The notes beneath the pieces are model-generated. The model had not been told where the DNA came from and ran no database searches. It saw nothing but the letters and a program-made list of their open reading frames with translations. A stretch of 37,870 nt of DNA, from NCBI RefSeq assembly GCF_030056815.1, contig NZ_JASHKR010000045.1:1-37870 (forward strand), read 5' to 3'. The position numbers and the translations under genes were made by a program. The DNA comes from Rhodococcus sp. IEGM 1379 (GTDB taxonomy: Bacteria; Actinomycetota; Actinomycetes; Mycobacteriales; Mycobacteriaceae). Of the stretch, positions 7,830 through 16,093 are shown piece after piece. Positions within the stretch are counted from its first letter, which is position 1, and each line of letters begins with the position of its first letter.

Positions 7830-8782
7830 TTCTGGTCCTCCAATTCAGCCTGATGCCCGGTCAGGGTAAGGAAAACGTCATCCAACGTGGGTCTGCGCAA
7901 TCCGACATCGAACACTGTGATGCCTCGCGCCGACAACAGGTTGAGAGCGGTGATCAGAGCATCGGTGCCGTCGGCGACAGGAATCGTGATGCGCCGAACG
8001 TTCTCCTGAACTCGAATCTCGCCCACTGACAACGAATTCAGTTCCTGCCGGACTATGTCGAGGTGTTCACTCTCATGCACGCTCAATTCGATACGTTCAC
8101 CACCGACCCGAGCCTTGAGTTGATCGGCAGTACCGCGCGCGATGACCGAACCCCGATCGATGACGGCGATCTGATCAGCCAACCGCTCAGCTTCCTCCAT
8201 GTACTGCGTGGTGAGCAGCAAGGTTGTTCCCTGCGCTACCAGTTCTTCGATGACGTCCCACAAGCCGAGCCTGGCCCGCGGATCGAGACCGGTTGTCGGT
8301 TCGTCGAGAAACAAGACCTGCGGCCGTGCCACCAACGCGCCGGCCAGGTCGAGGCGTCGACGCATACCTCCGGAATAGCCTTTGACCGGGCGGTCTCCGG
8401 CTTCGACGAGGTCGAACTGTTCGAGCAACTCTCGTGCTCGCGCCTTACTGTTCTTTGTACCCAAGTGATACAGGCGTCCAACCATGTCGAGGTTCTCGTA
8501 CCCGGTTAGGTACTCGTCCACCGCGGCGTACTGCCCCGAAGCGCCGATTTTGGATCGAAGGGCCCGCGCATCCTTGACGACGTCCAAGCCCGCTACCTGA
8601 GCACGGCCGCCGTCCGGAATGAGCAGCGTAGTGAAAATGCGTACCACCGTGGTCTTTCCAGCACCGTTGGGCCCGAGCAGTGCCATCACCGAGCCTTCGG
8701 CCACCTCGAGGTCTATGCCGTCCAAGGCTGTCAGAGTGCCGTAAGTCTTGACCAACCCCTCGGCAACTATCGCTCCGGTCAT
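7826..8782 (-). CDS. ABC exporter ATPase (DrrA-like)
   Basis: The 318-residue ATPase starts at ATG 8782, preceded by GGGAGG 5 bp upstream; a longer reading to 8887 has no such support. Walker A is GPNGAGKT (residues 37-44), the signature is YSGGMRRRLDLA, Walker B is VLFLDEPTTGLDPRAR, and QYMEEAERLADQIAVID follows the switch region. The C-terminal extension ending RRPTLDDVFLTLTGH is typical of DrrA-type subunits. It energises the downstream permease. First gene of the three-gene operon. Confidence 0.88.
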   Translation of the reverse strand: MTGAIVAEGLVKTYGTLTALDGIDLEVAEGSVMALLGPNGAGKTTVVRIFTTLLIPDGGRAQVAGLDVVKDARALRSKIGASGQYAAVDEYLTGYENLDMVGRLYHLGTKNSKARARELLEQFDLVEAGDRPVKGYSGGMRRRLDLAGALVARPQVLFLDEPTTGLDPRARLGLWDVIEELVAQGTTLLLTTQYMEEAERLADQIAVIDRGSVIARGTADQLKARVGGERIELSVHESEHLDIVRQELNSLSVGEIRVQENVRRITIPVADGTDALITALNLLSARGITVFDVGLRRPTLDDVFLTLTGHQAELEDQK

Positions 8783-9046
8783 GAGTCCTCCCGTGTCCGC
8801 ACGTTGCAACCCGAGAACCCAGTGTGACGCACAGCACCGACATATTCCACGGATTTTCGTCAGATCACCGACCACAGGACTGCTCAATACATGAAAACAA
8901 GCGCAATTGAACTTTATTTCACAATGTACGATTTCAATTACTCAATTCACACATTCCGGCGTTACACTCGTATCGAAATTGACACCTTCTTCAGGCAGTA
9001 CATGAATCGAACACGTCTATTCAATCAACATATTCGAGGATCAATC
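8783..9046. other. A+T-rich intergenic region
   Basis: These 264 bp lie between the divergent ABC operon and the GH71 pseudogene. About 8890-9045 is markedly richer in A+T than the surroundings. A reading frame from 8891 runs in the same frame as the pseudogene start, but its residues (ELYFTMYDFNYSIHTF) look random. GAGGA at 9036-9040 precedes ATG 9047. No operator was recognised. Confidence 0.5.
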
Positions 9047-10535
9047 ATGCTTTCGGGGGCCCAGAGAAAGGTTACCTACGAGATGAATATTCGCGTGCGA
9101 TGGATCCGAAATACCGTGTGACACTCAATTGGATTGATCTGCCTTTTCCTCGCCATGGCCATCTCGACCGCACCCGTGCAGGCATTCCCCGGATCCTCTG
9201 GTGGCAATGCTGGCAATACACCTACCACGGCTCCTACACCTACTAGCACGGTGCCGCTCACTACTGCACCGACAACGACACCGCCAATCGCCACAACGTC
9301 ACCCGCGGTGCCGCCGAATTCAGATACGGCGGTTTCCTGCGGGATCGTCCGACTCCACGGCCATCGCTCGTCGACGCTCAGTGGCGGCAACACGATCTCG
9401 AGAACGAAGTCCGCCAGGCTATTTCCGCTGGCATCGACGGCTTTTCCGTGGATATCATGTCTTCTGCCTCGGATACGAGTTGGTGGGGTTCAGCTGTTCC
9501 CACCGCGCTGATCAAAGCTGCAGCGACCGTGGACCCGAATTTCAAGATCATGCTCATGCCCGATATGAACGGCGTATTCAAGACCATGACACCAGCTCAA
9601 CTTGCGGCAGAAATGAAGCCGTATGCATCGATGCCGTCAACGTTCAAATTGGGCGATGGACGCCTGGTCGTCTCACCATTTCTTGCCGAGAATAAAACTG
9701 CAAATTGGTGGTCGAAGTTTATTTCGGAAATGAAGACCTCGTATCGAATCACCGTAGCATTTGTCCCCGTTTTTTAGATGCCGCCGCCAACAGGAATGCT
9801 TTTGCATCTATCAGCTATGGAATGTCCAACTGGGGAAACCGAAATCCAGCAGGAAACCCAATATCTGCATCCAATCCAGACTCTCCGATGGCATTAGCCG
9901 ACGCGGCGCACGCTTTGGGGAAGATACGGATGCAACCGGTCTCTTTCCAGGATTCGCGGCCCACCCAGTCCATTTACGATGAATCGCAGAACTCCCAAAA
10001 TCTTCAAAATACCTGGCAGATTGCGATTGCTTCGAACAGCGAATGGGTTCAACTCACCACCTGGAATGACTACAGCGAAGGAACTTCGTTTGCACCCAGT
10101 GCCGGGCACGGACTCGCACTACTCGATATGAGTGCTTACGGTCTGTACTCGTTTCGCACCGGCGCTGCACCGGCAATCGTGCGTGACACCGCATATCTCA
10201 GCTATCGAAATCAGTTGGTCTCCGCGGTCCCGATCAATGTCTCGAGTGCCCCGATGACACTACGGTCGTGGTCGTCTCCCGCTCGTGACACCGTGGAAGT
10301 CCTGACCTACCTCACTGCTCCGGAAGTAGTAAATGTCAAAGTCGGATCAACGACAACTACATGCAATGCACCGGCAGGAATGAGCAGCTGCATCGCCCCA
10401 TTGAAGATCGGATCGATCACCGCGACTGTCGTACGCGGGGCTGCGGAAATCTCCCGCGTCACCTCCCACACAGCAGTAACGGCCAGCCCGTACAACCAGA
10501 ATCTCGAGTATCTGGTCGATTCCAGTAGAAGGTAA
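9047..10535 (+). pseudogene. Decayed secreted GH71 alpha-1,3-glucanase (mutanase) gene
   Basis: Pieces of one gene are spread over three frames. The start is ATG 9047 behind GAGGA. An in-frame TGA (9119-9121) interrupts the signal peptide, which resumes as GLICLFLAMAISTAPVQA and a Thr/Pro linker. The glycosidase domain appears in another frame from about 9304: YGGFLRDRP, then AGIDGFSVDIMS and IMLMPDMNG, both GH71 motifs with acidic residues. At 9770-9775 a run of six T causes a stop after AFVPVF. One extra T would continue into LDAAANRNAF and ISYGMSNWGNRNP in the frame that ends at 10535. The domain's first strands appear missing between linker and YGGFL. Several lesions point to real decay, though the T-run alone could be a sequencing error. 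Family members cleave alpha-1,3-glucan. Confidence 0.85.
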
Positions 10536-10547
10536 TCCGCTGCAGAC

Positions 10548-10580
10548 CGGGTGAGTCTCCTTGCATCGGAGACTCACCCG
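10548..10580. terminator. Bidirectional hairpin between GH71 remnant and MFS gene
   Basis: A perfect 13-bp inverted repeat (10548-10560, 10568-10580) with arms CGGGTGAGTCTCC and GGAGACTCACCCG encloses a 7-base loop. It lies 12 bp after the GH71 stop and overlaps the last codons and stop of the convergent MFS gene. No T-run follows on either strand, so it is a strong stem but an atypical intrinsic terminator. Confidence 0.65.
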
Positions 10581-12076
10581 AGTTCGGTGGCCTCTGCCTG
10601 CTTTGCGGCTTCGGAAGGCGTCGCGGTCTTGTGAGCCGGTGCCGGGCTATCAACTCGAACCGACAATGTCACGATGGCTGCAACCACGGAAACACCCATA
10701 CCGATCGAATACAGCACTTCGAACGAATGCAATGCGGGCACCGCAGCGGTCCCGATCATGACCGTCGAACTGGCCAATATGGCAGCGGCGACAGCACTTC
10801 CGGTCGATGTTCCCACCGAACGGAGGAGACTGTTCACACTGTTCGCCGATGCTGTCTGATCCAGCGGCGCCGATTCGGTGATCAACGTCGGCATCGCTGC
10901 CAGAGCAAATGAAACGCCCGCGGACACCACGGCCGCTCCGAGAGCGATGCTCAGCAGTGTGGGAGTGAGAACTACGCGCAGCAGGTAGCCGAACGCGATG
11001 ACGATGGCACCGGCAGCCAACGTTATCTTGGCACCCCACCTACGAGTGACCTTGGGCGAAACGGCAGCCAGCCCGATCATCAAAAGTCCGCCCGGCGTCA
11101 TCGCCAGACCCGCTGCCGAGGCAGAAAGCCCGAGCCCGTATCCGGATTCCACCGGCAACTGCAGTTCCTGAGTTGCTGCCAATGCACTGATGAACATGGC
11201 AAACCCGAGGAGAACGGCGCAGATATTCGAGACCAGAATCGGGGTGCGCACCGAGGTTCGTAGATCAACGAGAGGTGCCGGCGTGCGCAACTCCCACGGA
11301 ATCCACGAACCCAGCAATCCCGCACCGACAACAATCAGGCACAGAGTTACGGGGCTTCCCCAACCCCATTCCGTGCCCTTCGAGATGGCGAGGAGCAACG
11401 CAGTCATCGCCACCGTGAGAATCATTGCCCCGAGGAAATCGAACCTACCCCGGGTTTTCACCGCAGATTCCGGTACTACAAACGGCAAGAAGATCAGCAC
11501 CACCAGACCCACAGCGCCTGTCACCCAAAAGAGCGATGACAGACCCCAGTGTGCAGAGAGCACACCGGCCAAGGGCATGCCCACCATTCCTCCGATACCC
11601 AAGGTCGCGCTCATGAGAGCGACTGCACCACTGAGTTTTTCGGGTGGAAGAACGTCCCGCATGATGCTGATTCCCACCGGCAACAATGCTGTGGCAAATC
11701 CCTGCATCGATCTGCCGAGTACAAGAAGGAGAAAACTCTGACTGGTCGCCGCAATCAGGCAACCGACGATCATCACAGCCAGACAAGCCAGCATCATCGC
11801 CCGCTTGCCGTACATATCGGCAAGCCGGCCGATGAGCGGAGTCGCGACAGCACCGGTGAGCAGTGTCGATGTCACCAACCACGAAGCGGTCGTGTTCGAT
11901 ACACCCGATGCCGTCGCAAACTCAGGGAGAAGCGGAACAACCAAGGTCTGTTGCAGCGCGACCACCACGCCGCTCAGACTCAGTACTCCGACAACCAACC
12001 CTGCCCGCGTTTGACGGCGGGACGAATCCTTGGTCAAGCGTGACTCAGGCGTTCGAACGAGCGGCAACTCCAGCAT
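10574..12076 (-). CDS. MFS multidrug exporter, DHA2 (EmrB/QacA) type
   Basis: About 500 residues from ATG 12076, or slightly longer from GTG 12097. It has a large number of hydrophobic segments compatible with the 14-helix DHA2 family. MFS motif A is GRLADMYGKR and the motif C-like region is GGMVGMPLAGVLSAHWG. The substrate is unknown. The start overlaps the end of the SDR gene by 32 bp, which suggests translational coupling in an esterase-SDR-MFS operon. The soluble C-terminal tail is Ala/Glu-rich. The exact start is uncertain because no strong ribosome site is visible. Confidence 0.85.
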   Translation of the reverse strand: MLELPLVRTPESRLTKDSSRRQTRAGLVVGVLSLSGVVVALQQTLVVPLLPEFATASGVSNTTASWLVTSTLLTGAVATPLIGRLADMYGKRAMMLACLAVMIVGCLIAATSQSFLLLVLGRSMQGFATALLPVGISIMRDVLPPEKLSGAVALMSATLGIGGMVGMPLAGVLSAHWGLSSLFWVTGAVGLVVLIFLPFVVPESAVKTRGRFDFLGAMILTVAMTALLLAISKGTEWGWGSPVTLCLIVVGAGLLGSWIPWELRTPAPLVDLRTSVRTPILVSNICAVLLGFAMFISALAATQELQLPVESGYGLGLSASAAGLAMTPGGLLMIGLAAVSPKVTRRWGAKITLAAGAIVIAFGYLLRVVLTPTLLSIALGAAVVSAGVSFALAAMPTLITESAPLDQTASANSVNSLLRSVGTSTGSAVAAAILASSTVMIGTAAVPALHSFEVLYSIGMGVSVVAAIVTLSVRVDSPAPAHKTATPSEAAKQAEATELG

Positions 12077-12893
12077 CAACAGGGACCACGATGCCACTCA
12101 TATGCGCGCTGGCGTCCGCAGCCAGGAACAAGACGACGCGGGTGATCTCGAACGGATCGAGCCAGCCGACGGGCTGCGCATGCAGGGTCGCGAAGACGGG
12201 TTCGACATCGTCCATGGTCGGTGTTTCGAGATCCGGACGCATCATCGCGTACATCATGTCGTTGTGGATCATCGGCGTCGAAATATTACCCGGCGCAATC
12301 GCATTGACTGTGACACCCGAGTTCGCGAGTTCGAGCGAGACACTCTTGGTCAGTCCGATGACACCCCACTTGGAAGCGCCGTAGGCGGCCATCTGCGTTC
12401 CACCGGATCGACCCATCATCGAGGAAATGGTGATGATGCGGCCGTAACCACGCTTCGCCATTCCGCCCGAAACTGCGGCAACCGTATTGAACACGCCGGT
12501 CAGGTTGGAAGAGATGACCTCGTTCCACTGCGCCGACGTCATGGACGTAATCGACGCGGGTACGGAAACACCGGCATTGGCGACGGCGATGTCGACGCTG
12601 CCGAACTCTGCCTCGGCGCGAGCAACGAGTGCATCCATCGCCTCACGGTCGGCGGTGTCCGCCTTGACCGCGATGCAACGACGCCCGGTTGCCTCGACCA
12701 GACGAACAGTTTCGGCGAGATCCTCTTCAGTGGCGAGCGGGTAGGAGACGACATCGCTGTTCTCACAGCGATCGCAGATCACGATATCGGCGCCGCGCTC
12801 GGCAAATGCGATTGCGTGTGCACGGCCCTGACCGCGAGCTGCACCGGTGATCAGTGCAACCTTTCCTTCGAAACTGCCTTCGAGGCTGTTCAT
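12045..12893 (-). CDS. Mycofactocin-type short-chain dehydrogenase/reductase
   Basis: The 282-residue SDR has the NAD motif TGAARGQG, NAG (NAGVSV), catalytic Ser in ITISSMMG and YGASK. The insertion after beta-2 contains YPLATEEDLAETVRLVEATGRR-like residues, which mark the mycofactocin-coupled SDR family (carveol dehydrogenase relatives). These enzymes hold NAD tightly and pass electrons to the peptide-derived cofactor mycofactocin. AGGAG stands before ATG 12893. Upstream esterase and downstream MFS genes on the same strand suggest handling of a secondary alcohol released from an ester; this is inference. Confidence 0.88.
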   Translation of the reverse strand: MNSLEGSFEGKVALITGAARGQGRAHAIAFAERGADIVICDRCENSDVVSYPLATEEDLAETVRLVEATGRRCIAVKADTADREAMDALVARAEAEFGSVDIAVANAGVSVPASITSMTSAQWNEVISSNLTGVFNTVAAVSGGMAKRGYGRIITISSMMGRSGGTQMAAYGASKWGVIGLTKSVSLELANSGVTVNAIAPGNISTPMIHNDMMYAMMRPDLETPTMDDVEPVFATLHAQPVGWLDPFEITRVVLFLAADASAHMSGIVVPVDAGVAARSNA

Positions 12894-12994
12894 GCCGTCT
12901 CCTAGTTCGTCATACGTTTTTGCTTGTTACATGCGTACTCCGAACTCACACCGTTAAGGCCTTCGATCCCGGACAGCGGGAATTTTCGAAGCAG

Positions 12995-14206
12995 TCAGCG
13001 ATATACGGACGACTCGAAATCCAGGTAGCCGCCAATAGAACCTGCGTCGGCGAAAGGCAGGATCTGGGTGGCCCAGAAGCCGCCGATGCCGTTCTCCCGA
13101 TCAATCCAGTAGTAAAGGTTGGCCAGGCCCGCCCAAGCAAGCGATCCCGCGGGACGCCCGGTCGGTGCGGTCTCTTCGTTGATCATGAAGGAATACGCCC
13201 ATCCCTTGGGTACTCCGGGGAAGAATTCCGCGTCATTGGACAGTGTCGGGATCACTCCTGGCAAAGCACCGACATGCTGTCCGTTCAAACCGTTGCGTAC
13301 CGCTTGAGCGACGGTATCTTCTGCCAGCACTCGACCGTGCGTTCCGACGCCGTCGTTCAGCCACATCCGGATGAACTTCATGTAATCACCCACTGTGCCA
13401 TGCAATCCGTGACCGCCCATGTGCACTTCGGGCTCTGCGGGCAACTCGAATCCGATGAGGGGCGTCAGGCTTCCGTCGCTCTCACGCTGATGAATCGGTG
13501 CGAGCCGGTCCTTCATCGAAGGCGTCATACTGAACGCCGTGTCCGCCATACCGAGTGGCTCGAAAATACGCTCGCTCATCACGTCTCCGAGTCGCTGACC
13601 ACGAATGGACTCCACAACCTGACCCGCCCAGTCGACACTGGTTCCGTACTCCCACTTCTCACCCGGATCGAACAGCAAAGGAGTTCTGAGCGCAGCTTTG
13701 GAACAGGTGATCACACTGGGTTGCCCGTGTTCCTGAGACAACCTGTTGTACGACTCGTTGAAGAAGTCATAACCGAACCCCGCTGTGTGCAACATCAACA
13801 TGCGAGTAGTGATGTCGCGCTTAGGTTTCCGAAGTATCGGCTCACCTCCGGCACCGAATCCATCGAGAACTTCCAGTTCACCGATCTCCGGGACGTACTT
13901 CGATGCCGGCGCATCGAAATCGAGCAGTCCTTCTTCGACGCACTGCAGCACCGTAGTTCCGGTGATCGCCTTGGTTGTCGAGAAGAGAGCGAACACCGAA
14001 TCGGTGGTTATCGGAACTCCGGAACCCGAAGCACGTTCACCAGCGGAACCCTCGTAGAGGTTTCCGTCACGGTCGGTGATCATTGCCACCACTCCCGGAA
14101 CGTCCCGGCTCGAAGTGCCCCCATCCGGGCCGCGCACTGCCTGTTCCAACAAGCCGTCGAAACGACTCTTCGAAAAAGCCTTTCCCACAACATCTTCGAT
14201 CGTCAT
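12995..14206 (-). CDS. EstB-like serine hydrolase of the beta-lactamase fold
   Basis: The 403-residue protein starts at ATG 14206, where GGAGAAG stands 6 bp upstream; the longer frame to 14254 is not supported. Unlike the lipoprotein at 308-1504, the catalytic Ser-x-x-Lys is intact in [11 protein letters not shown]. The Tyr motif is [11 protein letters not shown], and WAGLAN near the C-terminus replaces the KTG of beta-lactamases, as in EstB-type carboxylesterases. No signal peptide is seen, so it is probably cytoplasmic. It is the first gene of the esterase-SDR-MFS set. Substrate unknown. Confidence 0.85.
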   Translation of the reverse strand: MTIEDVVGKAFSKSRFDGLLEQAVRGPDGGTSSRDVPGVVAMITDRDGNLYEGSAGERASGSGVPITTDSVFALFSTTKAITGTTVLQCVEEGLLDFDAPASKYVPEIGELEVLDGFGAGGEPILRKPKRDITTRMLMLHTAGFGYDFFNESYNRLSQEHGQPSVITCSKAALRTPLLFDPGEKWEYGTSVDWAGQVVESIRGQRLGDVMSERIFEPLGMADTAFSMTPSMKDRLAPIHQRESDGSLTPLIGFELPAEPEVHMGGHGLHGTVGDYMKFIRMWLNDGVGTHGRVLAEDTVAQAVRNGLNGQHVGALPGVIPTLSNDAEFFPGVPKGWAYSFMINEETAPTGRPAGSLAWAGLANLYYWIDRENGIGGFWATQILPFADAGSIGGYLDFESSVYR

Positions 14207-14269
14207 TGATCTTCTCCATCCGACTCGAACCATCTGTCGGAAAGAATGTAACAACGATCACATGCCCGA

Positions 14270-14312
14270 TTCTGCCTCGAAACGGCAGATGTTCCGTCTC
14301 ATTTCGGCAGAA
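14270..14312. repeat. Clustered TTCTGCC/GGCAGA inverted repeats
   Basis: TTCTGCC at 14270-14276 faces GGCAGA at 14284-14289 and again GGCAGAA at 14306-14312, so two alternative hairpins can form. The cluster sits between the VOC gene's stop codon (14328) and the esterase start (14206), upstream of the latter. It could be an operator for the esterase operon or a structure ending the VOC transcript. No T-run is present. Confidence 0.4.
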
Positions 14313-14327
14313 CCGGGCCAGCGTGGA

Positions 14328-14738
14328 TCAGCCCTGCGGCGTACCGATGTTCACAAGCCAGGAAATTCCGAACTTGTCGACACAGGAGCCGAATTCATCG
14401 CCCCACATCTGCTTTTCAAGCGGGACCGACACACTTCCGGTGCCGGATAACTTTTCCCAGTACCCACGGAGAACATCACCGTCGTCACCACTGAGGCTGA
14501 CGGTGATGTTGTCGCCGGGGTTGTAGGGCATGCCCGGCGGGGTATCTGCACCCATCAATGTGTAGCCGTCATCGGTTTCAAGCATGCCGTGCATGATCTT
14601 GTCGGCGCCGTCGCCGTCGTTGCCGAACTCACCGAAAGTGCTCAGCACCAACGTGCCGCCGAAAATGCTCTTGTAGAACTCCATCGCTTCACGGGCATCG
14701 CCGTTGAAGCTGATGTAAGGGTTGAGTCGAGATGCCAT
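14328..14738 (-). CDS. PhnB-like VOC superfamily protein
   Basis: The 136-residue protein matches PhnB/YjdN-like members of the vicinal-oxygen-chelate fold: LNPYISFNGDAREAMEFYKSIFGG, then HGMLETDDGYTLMGAD, and a closing WGDEFGSCVDKFGISWLVN. AGGAGC precedes the ATG at a normal distance. Related proteins are annotated as 3-demethylubiquinone methyltransferase-like or glyoxalase-like, but most have no proven activity. It is cytoplasmic and lies between the AraC regulator and the esterase operon on the same strand. Confidence 0.85.
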   Translation of the reverse strand: MASRLNPYISFNGDAREAMEFYKSIFGGTLVLSTFGEFGNDGDGADKIMHGMLETDDGYTLMGADTPPGMPYNPGDNITVSLSGDDGDVLRGYWEKLSGTGSVSVPLEKQMWGDEFGSCVDKFGISWLVNIGTPQG

Positions 14739-14871
14739 GACGTGCTCCTAGTCCAAAGCCGGTTTGTTTGGGGCCTGCTGTCACTCTCGAAATCAATCCT
14801 TACAGAAGGCTCCAACAGGAAACAATGGATCGACAGAAACATGCCGCTGACACCGGAGAGATCGCCCCCAC

Positions 14872-14895
14872 GGCAAACGGATTGCCCTGTTTGCC
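14872..14895. promoter_or_regulatory. GGCAAAC/GTTTGCC inverted repeat
   Basis: GGCAAAC (14872-14878) and GTTTGCC (14889-14895) are exact complements around 10 bases. The repeat lies 14 bp after the araC-type gene and about 130 bp before the VOC gene. It may be a weak terminator for the former or an operator for the latter. The remaining bases from 14739 to 14908 show nothing else. Confidence 0.35.
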
Positions 14896-14908
14896 CTAAA
14901 AGCAAGAC

Positions 14909-15910
14909 TCAGGTCCGCAAGCGAGTCTGCGACGGCAGTTCACCGAAACGCTTCCGGTAACTCGCCGCGAACATACCGAGATTGACATATCCCCACGAAT
15001 TCGCAATGTCGGAGACTGTCCTTCCGTCGGCAAGTAGCAGTTCGCTTCGCACTCCGGCCAGTCGGCGCTCTCGCAACAGTTGACTGGGGGTGGTATCGCG
15101 ATACCGCCTGAACCCGGCGGTCAGCGCCCGAACACTGACGCCCGCTGCAACAGCAATTTCCGACGCCGTAGGCACCGAACGAGCGAAGGTATCGATGTAG
15201 TCCTCCGCCGCACGCACGTACACAGGTTCTGCGGAATCGATACCGGCGGAGAGTTGCAATCCAGCCTGCGCCGCCCACTCTTCGAGCAGTTGCGCCGTGA
15301 TCAGTTCCTCTACCCGAACTCCCAGTCGTTCGCGCGACAACGCTTCGGGGGACTCGGCGACCGCGCGCACCACGTAATCCATCAAAGCCAACCAACTGGA
15401 TCCTCGTCCACCGATCGAGCACTTGTGTTGCCACAGCCGATCATCCGGAACCAGTCCGTACCACTGCTGCGCATACTCAGCGACAAGTTGGTGCGGCACA
15501 GTCAGATTCAGCTGCAAATGATCGTCGTCGAACTCCACGAAATAATCCGTACGACTGCAGTCCGCGACAAACGTCTCGCCCACAGCGGTGTCGACCGCCG
15601 AGCCATCCCCCAAATCATGTCGACCATTCCCGCGGACCGTGGTCAGAACCAGAATGTTCCCGGCTTCTGGCGAACACTCCCCCACCGTCACAGGAATGCC
15701 GTAGCAGAATCTCGTGATGTCGATCCGGCCAACGGATGCGGAATACATCTCGGAAGCCGGCTGCAACCGCTTGCCGATCGGCGTCACCGTATACGGCATG
15801 TAGACACTGTCGGACCACTCCTTGATACGGTCCCAATCCTGCGAAAAGGCCTGGTGATGCCGCTGCGTAGGCTGACCGGCCGCGTCAATCAGCAAAGCGT
15901 TCTCGAACAT
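14909..15910 (-). CDS. AraC-family transcriptional regulator
   Basis: The 333-residue protein (ATG 15910; an alternative GTG at 15940 follows AGGTGA) has an N-terminal cupin-like sensing half and a C-terminal AraC double helix-turn-helix. The latter runs VPTASEIAVAAGVSVRALTAGFRRY and ends WGYVNLGMFAASYRKRFGELP. The N-terminal half resembles the AraC_binding_2 type used by regulators of aromatic and short-chain catabolism. It lies upstream of the VOC and esterase-SDR-MFS genes on the same strand and diverges from the HNH gene. The effector is unknown. Confidence 0.85.
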   Translation of the reverse strand: MFENALLIDAAGQPTQRHHQAFSQDWDRIKEWSDSVYMPYTVTPIGKRLQPASEMYSASVGRIDITRFCYGIPVTVGECSPEAGNILVLTTVRGNGRHDLGDGSAVDTAVGETFVADCSRTDYFVEFDDDHLQLNLTVPHQLVAEYAQQWYGLVPDDRLWQHKCSIGGRGSSWLALMDYVVRAVAESPEALSRERLGVRVEELITAQLLEEWAAQAGLQLSAGIDSAEPVYVRAAEDYIDTFARSVPTASEIAVAAGVSVRALTAGFRRYRDTTPSQLLRERRLAGVRSELLLADGRTVSDIANSWGYVNLGMFAASYRKRFGELPSQTRLRT

Positions 15911-15976
15911 GACCCGAGTATTGCAGCAGGACAGCGCCACGTCACCTATATCTATCTGCGTACCACTCCAGGACTA

Positions 15977-15994
15977 TTCGTGAAGCCTCACGAA
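15977..15994. promoter_or_regulatory. TTCGTGA/TCACGAA palindrome in the araC/HNH intergenic region
   Basis: A perfect 7+7 inverted repeat with a 4-base centre lies 67 bp upstream of the AraC-type start. A second pair, GAACTG (15995-16000) and CAGTTC (16014-16019), follows immediately. Position suggests an operator for the regulator gene. AraC proteins usually prefer direct repeats, so another protein may bind. Confidence 0.4.
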
Positions 15995-16028
15995 GAACTG
16001 AATCATGCTTACGCAGTTCATATTACCC

Positions 16029-16056
16029 TTGACTCGAACGCACATTCGAGTACAAT
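16029..16056 (+). promoter_or_regulatory. Promoter with embedded LexA-type SOS box
   Basis: TTGACT (16029-16034) and TACAAT (16051-16056) form a sigma-70-type promoter with a 16-bp spacer. The spacer is filled by TCGAACGCACATTCGA (16034-16049), which matches the actinobacterial SOS box TCGAAC-N4-GTTCGA at all but one position. LexA bound here would cover both promoter elements. The DUF222-HNH gene begins 38 bp after the -10. M. tuberculosis 13E12-repeat genes are known LexA targets, which supports the reading. Confidence 0.8.
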
Positions 16057-16093
16057 TGGGGACAGGGATCGGGGGATCCGACGGGGGTGTTCA

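Noticed and set aside
8891..9121. Small gene upstream of the GH71 remnant
   Set aside because: Composition looks random, no ribosome site at 8891, and its 3' part is the pseudogene's own start.
9770..9775. Programmed frameshift at the T6 run
   Set aside because: A stop in the signal peptide and a missing domain start show the gene is already broken, so recoding at T6 alone could not restore it.
12854..14209. Long plus-strand open frame of about 451 codons
   Set aside because: It is antisense to the EstB-like gene, has no domain and reads Arg/His/Ser-rich; a shadow frame in high-G+C DNA.
15080..16093. N-terminal extension of the HNH protein by 338 codons
   Set aside because: It runs antisense through the AraC gene and across the promoter and LexA-type box; ATG 16094 fits the family start.
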